IMG/VR virus record: IMGVR_UViG_3300022745_000032 | Location: 1 to 64,000 of that record | DNA: 64,000 bases | Origin: a virus | Reading direction: 5' to 3' (one strand) | In this document: piece after piece, positions 43,730 to 50,743 of the stretch | Numbering within the stretch: position 1 is the first letter of the stretch | Layout of the letters: every line of letters starts with the position of its first letter | Translations under genes and position numbers: made by a program | Notes under the pieces: model-generated | Database searches by the model: none | What the model was told of the DNA's origin: nothing | The model's input: the letters and a program-made list of their open reading frames with translations, nothing else

Positions 43730-44185
43730 ATGGCTACCAAAACCGCTAGCTCTCCCGTTCAATCGTCCGCCCAAGCTGTCGCTTCCGTCAAGGATTCGAC
43801 TGCCGCGTCTGAACCTTCAATGCCGCGCAGTGTGGCACTGGAAACGCTTACATTTGGCGAATCGTCCACCCTTGCGCTCAAGTTGGCGCACTGGTCAGAC
43901 ATCCTATCTGCCGCTGACAAACTCGCGGAGGGTATCAAGGCCAAGGGGATTGCGGAAAAGACCGTCTCGGCGCAAGCGCGCAAAGTTGGTCAGCTATTCC
44001 CGCTGGAGGTAGCTGCATTCCGCTTCGCAATCGTCTCGTATTCGCTCTCTGGGCGCCGGACGAATGCGACGCAACTCGCGGAGTTGGCCAGCAAGCTACC
44101 TTCTCTTCGGAAGGTTGGCCAGTTGGCCAAGGACAGCATCGGATTCGGCAGCATCGCGCTTCCCCCGATGCTTGGCGAGTTTTGA
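43730..44185 (+). CDS. hypothetical helical protein
   Basis: 151 residues. The N-terminal 33 residues are low-complexity Ala/Ser/Thr. The main part is helical and amphipathic (LALKLAHWSDILSAADKLAEG, RKVGQLFPLEVAAFRFAIVSYSLSG). Ends in GFGSIALPPMLGEF. The region around it differs in composition from neighbours, with fewer GGN codons. Followed by strong terminators. No SD and no family. Confidence 0.55.
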   Translation: MATKTASSPVQSSAQAVASVKDSTAASEPSMPRSVALETLTFGESSTLALKLAHWSDILSAADKLAEGIKAKGIAEKTVSAQARKVGQLFPLEVAAFRFAIVSYSLSGRRTNATQLAELASKLPSLRKVGQLAKDSIGFGSIALPPMLGEF

Positions 44186-44200
44186 TTGAACGGGAGAACC

Positions 44201-44237
44201 AACTCCCCCGAGGACTGCAAACTCGGGGGAGTTTTCC
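44201..44237 (+). terminator. strong rho-independent terminator
   Basis: AACTCCCCCGAG (44201-44212) and CTCGGGGGAGTT (44222-44233) form a perfect 12-bp stem with a 9-nt loop, followed by TTTCC. It lies 16 nt after the stop of the 43730 gene. The palindrome can act in both directions. Confidence 0.9.
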
Positions 44238-44253
44238 ATTTCCAAAGCATAAT

Positions 44254-44293
44254 CCAACCCCCTATTCCCTAAAGGTTTAGGGGGTTGGTTCTT
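44254..44293. terminator. second terminator-type hairpin
   Basis: CCAACCCCCTA (44254-44264) pairs perfectly with TAGGGGGTTGG (44278-44288), 11 bp, 13-nt loop, followed by TTCTTGC. Placed 20 nt after the first terminator, this gives tandem insulation of the non-coding region to the right. Confidence 0.75.
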
Positions 44294-44975
44294 GCTTTGG
44301 TTTCCGCGCAGTATCAAAGCGGCTTCCAGGCCTTTTAGTGCCTGAACCAGGCCGCAAATTGACTGTGCGGAGCCTGATTAGGCGCTTTCCGGGCTTTGCA
44401 AGTATCGCCGGAAAGACTTAGGCAAACGCGCTAGGCCGGAACCAGATTGCGCAAAAAGCGCAGTCACCATAGGTTCCGATTCTGTCTAGGCAACTGAGTT
44501 TGGGGGTTTCACCAAACAATGGCATGATGCACGTTGCCCTTCTGGGGCCATGACGTTTCGGCGGACAACCGCCGCATTCGATTCGTGCATGGAGCCAACA
44601 AACCCCACTGAACAAGACACAAGCCCATTCCCCTAACCGTAACCCGGTTAGGCTCGCTTGTGATCGATTGCGCACGGGATCACTCGTGCGCGTTTCATGG
44701 CCGCAAAACCGCTTGGCCCGGAGATTGAACATCAAAGGGCAGGGAACGCTTGGCCGATTTACTCGCCAAGACCGGCGCGATAAGTCCATGATCGAAATTA
44801 TCTTGTCTGCAATGGCCCAGGAATGACGCATCCCCTTGATTGTGCGAGCGGATATGGGCCTTGCGAGGGACACAACCCAGCTACTGCAGTCGGGTCTGCT
44901 GGGTGATCAATCGGGGCGCGGTCAAATGCCCGACCTTCCGCGCCTTTTCATGCCCACGTTGCAAAGCGTGGGCAA
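44290..44975 (+). ncRNA. candidate large structured non-coding RNA region
   Basis: No supportable gene in about 690 nt. At least eight perfect-stem hairpins occur in sequence: CTTTCCGG/CCGGAAAG (44385-44415), TGCGC/GCGCA (44448-44462), GGCGG-ACAA-CCGCC (44560-44573), CCTAACCG/CGGTTAGG (44632-44652), GCGCACG/CGTGCGC (44670-44691), CTTGGC/GCCAAG (44749-44770), GGCGCGGTC/GACCTTCCGCGCC with TTTTC (44915-44948), and GCCCACG/CGTGGGC (44952-44973). A terminator-like stem ends it. The strand is assumed from that terminator. Size and phage setting recall large ornate RNAs such as GOLLD and ROOL. Confidence 0.5.
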
Positions 44976-45056
44976 ACTCAACCCCATGATTCAGAGAGCA
45001 TTAAGTTGCCAGCAGACCAAACAAGGACTGCCTGAGTCATGGGTTTAAGCTTGCCC

Positions 45057-45623
45057 ATGAATACCAATAACCAAAGTCAGAACCCTCCCGCGCTGCATAA
45101 GCGCTGGACGTTTGAGGAGCAGGAGCACCTTGTTCGCCATGCGGATAAGATGCAGCACGGCAGCCTGAGTTGGGCGCGTGCCACGACGGGTCCTTCCCGT
45201 CCTGAGGTCAAGGGACCCGTTAAGCACGACTTCCGGCCAATCACTTCCCTTGAGGCGTGCAAGCGGAAGATTCTCGCGGCAATCCCGCACAACCCCAAGG
45301 AGGTTGTCCGCATCGACAAGGACAAGGACAAATCCGTCAAGGACGTGATCAAGTCACTTGAAAAGGACATTCAGAAGCGGGAGGAGAACCTTTCGTTGAG
45401 GAACCGCTTGGATAACTTTTATGCCTCGTGCATCATCGCACGAGCGCCTGCTCCTGAGCTGCCCAAGCCGCAGGAGATCAAGCTGACCAAGACGCGCACG
45501 AGCGTCGTGGAGAAGCTCAAGGATAAGATCGTCGCCCCTCGTGAGGACGAGGGCTACGTTTACGACAAGTCTAACCACGAACTCAGGCACCAGAAGATCG
45601 TGGTGCCACTGAGAAAGCTCTGA
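45057..45623 (+). CDS. basic protein with Myb/SANT-like start
   Basis: 188 residues from ATG 45057; very basic, many Lys and Arg. The N-terminal KRWTFEEQEHLVRHADKM resembles the first helix of SANT/Myb-type domains. A charged helix (KDKDKSVKDVIKSLEKDIQKREENLSLRNRL) lies in the middle and the C-terminus is basic. Possibly nucleic-acid-binding. No SD. Confidence 0.55.
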   Translation: MNTNNQSQNPPALHKRWTFEEQEHLVRHADKMQHGSLSWARATTGPSRPEVKGPVKHDFRPITSLEACKRKILAAIPHNPKEVVRIDKDKDKSVKDVIKSLEKDIQKREENLSLRNRLDNFYASCIIARAPAPELPKPQEIKLTKTRTSVVEKLKDKIVAPREDEGYVYDKSNHELRHQKIVVPLRKL

Positions 45624-45628
45624 TTTCC

Positions 45629-45970
45629 ATGAAAACGAGGACGAAGATACTCATCGACGCCGCCAATGAGCTGGCGAAAATGGAGCCTGATGCGCACGAT
45701 TGCCTATGCGCCATCATCAGGATGGTTGGGTATAAAAACCCCGATTTTCTTAAAAACCCCGAGCTTCTCCTAAGCCAGATCCACACTAGGGTCTGGTTCA
45801 GTGATGTTTTTAATCCGATTCACAAATCCGGCAAGGCATGGGAGTGTGGGCCGGTTATCGCATGGAAATATCTGCCGCTAGGTAAGTTGAGGACACGTAA
45901 GGCCTACGAGCACCGGATGGTGATGATTGCCATGGCCATCACCCTATCGGAGGCGGGGTTTAAGCCATGA
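45629..45970 (+). CDS. hypothetical protein
   Basis: 113 residues, helical start (TKILIDAANELAKM), a central Trp-rich beta block and a C-terminal hydrophobic helix (RMVMIAMAITLSEAG). Overlaps the next gene by ATGA. Function unknown. Confidence 0.55.
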   Translation: MKTRTKILIDAANELAKMEPDAHDCLCAIIRMVGYKNPDFLKNPELLLSQIHTRVWFSDVFNPIHKSGKAWECGPVIAWKYLPLGKLRTRKAYEHRMVMIAMAITLSEAGFKP

Positions 45971-46236
45971 GGCCGCAGGAAATCAGGGACATCCTTGAGA
46001 TGGTGGCGGAATGGGAGATGCAGGAGGCGGACGCCCTGATGGGGCGGACGGCCTTGGCCGAGTCTCATTCCGTCTGCCAGGTTATCGTCAATAACCGGGT
46101 CAAGGATTGGAAAACGGGTGACGTGATTGCGTTGATTGACGCGATCAAGCGTGCTCCCGTCAACAGCTTACGGCTAGATCTGGTCGAGATGCTTGAGGGG
46201 TTGATCGCCCTTCGCGCCATCTCCGGAACCATCTAG
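45967..46236 (+). CDS. small acidic helical protein
   Basis: 89 residues, ATGA-coupled. Helices EIRDILEMVAEWEMQEADALMG and LRLDLVEMLEGLIALRAISG. No motif. The spacer behind it has hairpins and no gene. Confidence 0.55.
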   Translation: MRPQEIRDILEMVAEWEMQEADALMGRTALAESHSVCQVIVNNRVKDWKTGDVIALIDAIKRAPVNSLRLDLVEMLEGLIALRAISGTI

Positions 46237-46591
46237 CCCACCCTTTGCCATGAATCCAGGCCAGCCTCTCCGGTTGGTTGGATTCCTTCAGCCGATGAGG
46301 CCCCTAGCCATACGCGTAGGCAGGATTAGCCAAAAAAACGGCCTCCTGAGGCACCGACCTGCAGATAGCGGTGCGTAAGGAGCAGTGAGAAGCCGCCAAC
46401 GCAATGGCGGATGGCAATTCAATTATCCGTTGGCCGCATGACGGCCAGGATACAGGCCCATCATTGGGCATATGGTTGAGGGTTCGCCATAAAGAACCCG
46501 GCCTCGGCGAGCGCCATACCGTCGTGTCGTGATCCGCAGCTATGGAGTAGCGGGGTCTTCCGATCTATCCACAAGATCGGACTCTTTTGCC
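46237..46591. other. 355-nt spacer, hairpins and possible attenuator
   Basis: No gene supported. Hairpins include GGGTTC/GAACCC (around 46480-46500) and a 7-bp stem CCGATCT/AGATCGG (46560-46580) followed by ACTCTTTT and then the ATG at 46592. The latter resembles a terminator placed only a few bases before a gene start, so it may act as an attenuator. A hammerhead-like CGATGAGGC string near 46295 is not complete. Confidence 0.5.
46560..46588 (+). terminator. attenuator-like hairpin upstream of 46592 gene
   Basis: CCGATCT (46560-46566), 7-nt loop, AGATCGG (46574-46580), ACTCTTTT. It ends 4 nt before the ATG at 46592. Either a terminator for upstream RNA or a regulated attenuator. Confidence 0.5.
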
Positions 46592-46864
46592 ATGAAAATA
46601 CTCCACGTAACCGAATGTAGTGATCCCTATGAACCCAGCGCAACCGTAGCTACCTTCTCATCCATCGAGAAGGCCAAAGAAGCAGGGTTCATTGAGCTTT
46701 GGTTTTATGAGCGCAGGGTGGAGGTAGATGTTGAGGGCTGCGGAAAAATCGAAAAGGGGCTTTGGCGTGATGCCATTTCCGGATCTGAATACCTTGGCTA
46801 TGGAGCCGACTACCCTCAGCCCGTATGCGAATGGGCGGAGATGGATTTGGCTTTCGAACAGTAA
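46592..46864 (+). CDS. small acidic protein
   Basis: 90 residues from ATG 46592. Mixed alpha/beta with aromatic strands (ELWFYERRVEVDVEG), Cys residues at 9 and 50, and a C-terminal DYPQPVCEWAEMDLAFEQ. An in-frame ATG 63 nt upstream is inside the hairpin region and unlikely. Unknown function. Confidence 0.55.
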   Translation: MKILHVTECSDPYEPSATVATFSSIEKAKEAGFIELWFYERRVEVDVEGCGKIEKGLWRDAISGSEYLGYGADYPQPVCEWAEMDLAFEQ

Positions 46865-47070
46865 CCTTGGGGACTAGATGCGACTTTGACGGCGAATATC
46901 GCTGCGCCTTCAGCGGTTCGGCGTGCGAGAAATGCTACGATAAGATGAAGACGGGTGGCCTACTTGCAACTCCCGAAGAAGTTGAGCGGTGGGTTCGAGA
47001 TGGAATTCTGCCAGAGCGAATGCGCGAGGATTCTGGCAGCACCGAAACAAAAGAGGCCGCGAAAACCTAA
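46825..47070 (+). CDS. Cys-containing hypothetical protein
   Basis: 81 residues, starts inside the previous gene (40-nt overlap). Contains TRCDFDGEYRCAFSGSACEKCYDKM, a four-Cys pattern that may bind zinc, then an acidic helix (TPEEVERWVRDG). Ends in a TAATG overlap with the next gene. Confidence 0.45.
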   Translation: MRMGGDGFGFRTVTLGTRCDFDGEYRCAFSGSACEKCYDKMKTGGLLATPEEVERWVRDGILPERMREDSGSTETKEAAKT

Positions 47071-47342
47071 TGCTCTCAGCCAACACCCAGGGAATTGCGG
47101 TGATGCGCGAAGGATTACCGCTGGAGGCCCGCGAACCGTTTGATCGCTTTGTGAAGCGTGCCTTAGCTCACGATTTTTCTAAGCAGCCAATCATCCGCGA
47201 ACAGCATTCAATGCAAGCAGCCGATTCCCATCGGCGCGATAGGCGGCTGCTTCTTTTACGCGCCTTTGTAGCCCGTAATGGCCAAGTCCGCATTCACGCC
47301 CGCATCTACCTGGGCGGCGAATACGGCGTGCTTTTGTCTTAA
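47070..47342 (+). CDS. small basic hypothetical protein
   Basis: 90 residues, start coupled by TAATG. Basic and Arg-rich: REGLPLEAREPFDRFVKRALAHD and RDRRLLLLRAFVARNGQVRIHARIYLGG. Followed by a spacer with the tRNA-like element at 47456. Function unknown. Confidence 0.45.
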   Translation: MLSANTQGIAVMREGLPLEAREPFDRFVKRALAHDFSKQPIIREQHSMQAADSHRRDRRLLLLRAFVARNGQVRIHARIYLGGEYGVLLS

Positions 47343-47660
47343 CCCCGGCCTTCCTTTTGACTGTACGGGGCGATCGTTGGCGATGGCTATGTTGGTATGG
47401 GCTGACGATCAAAAGGCCGTAATGGCCAAAAGAAGGGCCTTCCTGACGATTTTAGGGCGCGATGGAGGAAAGGAGACTCACCCAAAACGGCCAATACATT
47501 TGGTCGCTTGGGAGATTGCCGGTTCAACCCCGGCTCGCGCCTCCTTTTTCTGGTGATGGAAATGGTATTCCCGTCATCGGAAATGATGAGAGTAAGGGGC
47601 AATGGCAAAGTCCCCGGTCCAACCCAAGGGGTTCGGTTGGGCCGGGGCACCAATTTCACC
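47343..47660. other. 318-nt spacer with tRNA-like element and long hairpin
   Basis: It holds the tRNA-like element (47456-47542). Just before the next gene is a 13-bp hairpin made of CCCCGG-T-CCAACC (47612-47624) and GGTTGG-G-CCGGGG (47635-47647), ending 13 nt before the ATG at 47661. The hairpin lacks a T-run, so it is more likely regulatory or structural than a terminator. Confidence 0.55.
47456..47542 (+). tRNA. tRNA-like element with abnormal anticodon arm
   Basis: Perfect 7-bp acceptor stem (GGCGCGA/TCGCGCC), a tRNA-Leu-type D-arm (GAG/CTC with a GG in the loop), and a perfect T-arm (GCCGG-TTCAACC-CCGGC). The middle is CCCAA ... TTGGG enclosing a second stem GGCCA/TGGTC with loop ATACATT, so the arm is about 15 nt longer than normal. 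If the inner loop is the anticodon, it reads ACA, an unusual anticodon. It ends in T followed by CCT, not CCA. A functional tRNA is doubtful, a tRNA mimic or degenerate gene possible. Confidence 0.5.
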
Positions 47661-48347
47661 ATGATTAACAACGGTAACGATGCCGCCAAGGCATTCCTCA
47701 AGGTTTGCGCGATCAAGAAGCCCAAGGCTGGTCAGACGACTGGCTACGTCCTCGCCCTTGGGGCTGAGGCCAAGATCATCACGGACGCGGAGATGCGGGA
47801 GTGCTCGCTCTACATGCGCCCCCATACCGATGCCTGCCAGCAGGAGTACATCTGCAAGCAGCTGGTGGGGCGGGCCAAGTACCCGGAGCCCAAGGGCTTG
47901 GTGCCCCAGCTCCCTGCGCCTCCCGACCATCACTTCCTCTACAACGCCTGGATGTGCGGCCATCAAGGTAACTCCCTGATTACCAACAAGGGAAGCTACC
48001 TGATCTCACCCGGTCAGACCATTTCCAAGTGGCGGCTCTACTCCGACATCACGTCGCCCACCGCCACCGCCTGCCCCGATCACAACGGGGTTCCCTTGAT
48101 GGGGGAGATCTGGCACTTGGAGCAGGATGATGCCGCCACCATCGAGAACTCCTCGGTTGGTAGGATCAAGTACGCCTCCGAGGTCAAGTGCATCGGCACC
48201 CTCGACGCGACCTTCCGCTGCTACATCTTCGGCCATAAGTCCGTGACGGACTGCAAGGCGATCCTTTCGCCCTTCATCATCTCATCTGGGTTCTACGATG
48301 ATCGTGCCAGTGCGCTGGCCGAGGTCATCGATCACTACCAGGTTTAA
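47661..48347 (+). CDS. hypothetical protein, 228 residues
   Basis: ATG 47661 follows A/C-rich CACCAATTTCACC. Contains five Cys (VCAIKK, ECSLYM, DACQQEYICKQL, WMCGHQG, KCIGTLDATFRCYIFG). The middle is DHHFLYNAWMCGHQGNS. No known fold seen. It precedes the tRNA-Arg and is the first gene of the larger block to the right. An N-terminal start further upstream would sit within the hairpin and is unlikely. Confidence 0.6.
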   Translation: MINNGNDAAKAFLKVCAIKKPKAGQTTGYVLALGAEAKIITDAEMRECSLYMRPHTDACQQEYICKQLVGRAKYPEPKGLVPQLPAPPDHHFLYNAWMCGHQGNSLITNKGSYLISPGQTISKWRLYSDITSPTATACPDHNGVPLMGEIWHLEQDDAATIENSSVGRIKYASEVKCIGTLDATFRCYIFGHKSVTDCKAILSPFIISSGFYDDRASALAEVIDHYQV

Positions 48348-48537
48348 TCACTTTGCCCTTGGTGCCTTGCGGACAAGGCTTAGGCACGTAACTTGTGGTC
48401 ATGGAACCGCCCTGAGATGCCTCCGGGTTGACCTACGTTGCGGTTTCGTTGGTTTGCGGGCTGGGTACGCAGACCTTCAGCATGCCAATCGTGGTGGGAA
48501 GCGCGTGGCATAGGCACCAAGGGCATTATCTTTCCAT
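48348..48537. other. 190-nt spacer with hairpins
   Basis: Contains GCCTTG-CGGA-CAAGGC (around 48362-48378) within a longer GTGCC/GGCAC pairing, and ATGCCA/TGGCAT around 48482-48510. No gene supported; directly followed by tRNA-Arg. Confidence 0.5.
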
Positions 48538-48613
48538 GTCTCCGTAGCTCAACCGGACAGAGCAGCGGTTTCCTAAACCGCCCATCCCGGTTCAAGTCCG
48601 GGCGGAGATACCA
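48538..48613 (+). tRNA. tRNA-Arg (anticodon CCT)
   Basis: 76 nt with full cloverleaf. Acceptor GTCTCCG/CGGAGAT with a G-U end pair, D-arm GCTC-AACCGGACA-GAGC, anticodon arm GCGGT-TTCCTAA-ACCGC giving CCT, T-arm CCCGG-TTCAAGT-CCGGG, discriminator A and encoded CCA. It reads AGG codons. Its normal shape contrasts with the two tRNA-like elements. Confidence 0.95.
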
Positions 48614-48643
48614 ATTTGTCCGTTAACCATCAACCTCATCATC

Positions 48644-49045
48644 ATGAAATATCGCAAAGGGGAGAAGTCCAAGCGTCGCAGCAACCGCTCCAAGGCTAAC
48701 AAGGAGCGTTCCATCAAGGCCCGGGAGAAGTGGCTGGCCAAGCGCCGAGCCAAGCGGGAGCTGATGGCTGGAGCCGTCAAGGTCATCCATAAGAAGGCCA
48801 AGCCCGGACCCAATATCATGCCGAAGCCGGGAGAAGAGGGCCACACCATCCGCCTCCATACGGTTGAGGCGGGCAAACCCTCCGTCTTCAACAACCTCGA
48901 CATCGACTCCGTCAAGGAGCTGGTGGGCGAGCGTCATGTGGTTGAGGCGTGCCTGGTTACGTTTATCACCAAGGCGGGCAAGAAGTGGACTATGGGAACC
49001 CGTGAGTTCTCCTTCGTTATTCCTGCCGCCCTCAAGGCGTCATGA
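48644..49045 (+). CDS. basic protein, Lys/Arg-rich N-terminus
   Basis: 133 residues. The first 45 residues are highly basic (KYRKGEKSKRRSNRSKANKERSIKAREKWLAKRRAK), then a beta-rich domain (TIRLHTVEAGKPSVFNNLDIDSVKELVGERHVVEACLVTFI). Probably binds nucleic acid. Ends in ATGA overlap with a TM microprotein. Confidence 0.55.
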   Translation: MKYRKGEKSKRRSNRSKANKERSIKAREKWLAKRRAKRELMAGAVKVIHKKAKPGPNIMPKPGEEGHTIRLHTVEAGKPSVFNNLDIDSVKELVGERHVVEACLVTFITKAGKKWTMGTREFSFVIPAALKAS

Positions 49046-49128
49046 TCGCCATCATGTTAATCCTTATCGCCATCATTGCCGTCATCCTCACCGAAGATGG
49101 AGGCGATGGGGGTAACCAACACCCATGA
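49042..49128 (+). CDS. 28-residue single-TM microprotein
   Basis: ATG at 49042 overlaps the previous stop, and its own TGA overlaps the next ATG at 49125. The peptide MIAIMLILIAIIAVIL is a complete membrane helix, followed by an acidic Gly-rich tail. Double ATGA coupling strongly suggests it is translated. It precedes a two-TM protein, so a small membrane complex is likely, perhaps of holin or superinfection type. Confidence 0.65.
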   Translation: MIAIMLILIAIIAVILTEDGGDGGNQHP

Positions 49129-49379
49129 ATGCACTGGCTTATCCCGCCAAGCTGATCCTGATTGGATTGGCTGCGGTCATCCTCATCTCCCTCTTCCTTT
49201 CCATCGAGATCTTCTCATGGTGGTTGGTGGGTAATGCCACCCTCTACTGGTTGGGATACGGACTGCCTGATGTCGAGTCCGCCATCCTTATCGGCATGCC
49301 GATCCAAGCGTTCCTTGGCATCATCTTCTTCATCGTTGTCATCGCCAACGCCAAATCATTCTGGGGGGGCGATCACTAA
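49125..49379 (+). CDS. two-TM membrane protein
   Basis: 84 residues with membrane segments at about 8-32 (AKLILIGLAAVILISLFLSIEIFSWW) and 50-75 (AILIGMPIQAFLGIIFFIVVIANA). ATGA coupling to the microprotein before it. Possibly an antiholin, holin or host-membrane modulator. Confidence 0.6.
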   Translation: MNALAYPAKLILIGLAAVILISLFLSIEIFSWWLVGNATLYWLGYGLPDVESAILIGMPIQAFLGIIFFIVVIANAKSFWGGDH

Positions 49380-49384
49380 TAGCC

Positions 49385-49684
49385 ATGAACGAACATCAAG
49401 TTAAGGAAATCCTAAAGGCTTGGGAGGATTCGGTTCCAGAAACCGACCGGAGATCCATCGGCAAGATCGTCAAGGGAAACAAAGATCGCTTCCTCCGGAT
49501 CAGGAGCATCATTCGCTCTGGCAAGATTGCCCGATTTGCCTTTGACCATGGCGGGTACAAGGACGTCAAGAGCTTCAAGCTGAGCAAGCATGGAGACATG
49601 GTCGCATTCCGCAAGAAGGGCTGCCTCAGCGACTACGTCTGCTGGGACTCCCCCAAGTACACGATCTTCTCGGTTAATGAATGA
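49385..49684 (+). CDS. hypothetical protein
   Basis: 99 residues, helical start (NEHQVKEILKAWEDSVPETDRRSIGKIVKG) and a beta C-terminus (DMVAFRKKGCLSDYVCWDSPKYTIFSVNE). Overlaps the next gene. Unknown function. Confidence 0.5.
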   Translation: MNEHQVKEILKAWEDSVPETDRRSIGKIVKGNKDRFLRIRSIIRSGKIARFAFDHGGYKDVKSFKLSKHGDMVAFRKKGCLSDYVCWDSPKYTIFSVNE

Positions 49685-49889
49685 ACTCCAACTCCATGAC
49701 AAGCTGCCCGACGCATGGATCGGCTATGCCGTTGACCGTGAACGGGGCGGCTTCTTCGTAAGAATTTGCACGCTATGTCCAGATCACACAAGGGCCATAA
49801 GAGACGCAAATGTTTCCGGCCTAAGATGGCGGGTGGGTTGCTGCCCCACCCACGCATCCATTCGCAACGAGCAGCAGGTATCAAGATGA
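49677..49889 (+). CDS. Cys-rich hypothetical protein
   Basis: 70 residues from ATG 49677. Contains VRICTLCPDHTRAIRDAN and GLRWRVGCCPTHASIR, two C-x-x-C/CC-x-x-H groups, likely a zinc-binding fold. Its stop overlaps the amidoligase start (ATGA), so it may belong to the amidoligase operon. Confidence 0.5.
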   Translation: MNELQLHDKLPDAWIGYAVDRERGGFFVRICTLCPDHTRAIRDANVSGLRWRVGCCPTHASIRNEQQVSR

Positions 49890-50743
49890 AGAACATGACC
49901 ATGCTATCGTTCGGAGGTGACCCCGAGGTCCACCTCTTTGACAAGAAACTGGGTCGCATTGTCAGCGCCATTCCGGTGCTTAAGTGCGACAAGCACAACC
50001 CCGTCGATTTGGGCGAGGGCTACAAGTGCTACGCCGACAACGTGCTTGTTGAGTTCACGATCCCCGTGAGCTACAGCCCGTTCTCGTTCATGAACAATGT
50101 CCTGAGGGGTGTTGAGCTGATCCGCAAGCACTTGGAAAAGATCGAGCCCGATCGGTACGATCTGCGCTGCGTTGCTGCGTACGAGTACGCCAATGAGGAT
50201 CTTCATGACGAGAAGGGCAACAAGCTTGAGCAGGCCTGGAAGATCGGATGCGATCCGACCTTTGATGCCTACGCCCGGGCCATGAATCCCATCCGGGAGT
50301 TCGACAGCAACCTGCGCACGGGCTCGTTCCACGTCCATGTGGGGCATCCCGACCTGATTGCCATCGAGGCCAAGGAGCGGATGATCCACCTCATGGATGC
50401 CTTTGTCGGCTGTCCGTTTGTGCTGGCCGACAACGACCCCAGCACCCTCAAGCGCCGCCAGTATTATGGTCGGGCGGGTGAGTTCCGGGTGACCGACTAC
50501 GGTGTCGAGTACCGGGTGCTCAGCAACTTCTGCATGCGCAAGGCTTCCCATATCGAATCGATCGGAAAGCTGACCAATGCCGCCTTCAGCGTTCTCAAAT
50601 TCCATGGCAACGAATCCATCCTCAAGGGCCTCAGCAATGAAATCCAAAAAGCCATCAACACGGGCGACCGCAGCAGTGCGGAAAAGGTCATCAAAGAAGT
50701 CGGCGTCCCCATCAGCTTCGTCAACGACATCCTCGCCGGATGA
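49886..50743 (+). CDS. phage COOH-NH2 ligase-type amidoligase (A)
   Basis: 285 residues from ATG 49886 (ATGA). The N-terminal FGGDPEVHLFDKKLGRIVSA holds the D-P-E of phage amidoligases, DNVLVEFTIPVS the second acidic site, and GSFHVHVGHPDL a H-x-H strand of the glutamine synthetase-like fold. Such enzymes use ATP to join a carboxyl group to an amine, modifying peptides or small metabolites. First enzyme of the modification block. Family known from comparative genomics; the substrate is not. Confidence 0.75.
   Translation: MKNMTMLSFGGDPEVHLFDKKLGRIVSAIPVLKCDKHNPVDLGEGYKCYADNVLVEFTIPVSYSPFSFMNNVLRGVELIRKHLEKIEPDRYDLRCVAAYEYANEDLHDEKGNKLEQAWKIGCDPTFDAYARAMNPIREFDSNLRTGSFHVHVGHPDLIAIEAKERMIHLMDAFVGCPFVLADNDPSTLKRRQYYGRAGEFRVTDYGVEYRVLSNFCMRKASHIESIGKLTNAAFSVLKFHGNESILKGLSNEIQKAINTGDRSSAEKVIKEVGVPISFVNDILAG

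Noticed and set aside
44418-44873. 151-residue minus-strand ORF
   Set aside because: It runs through perfect hairpins, has many Cys/Arg/Pro without a domain pattern, and overlaps the structured RNA region. Treated as non-coding.
46285-46310. Hammerhead ribozyme-like CGATGAGGC
   Set aside because: The required CUGAUGA and GAAA core with three stems is not present.
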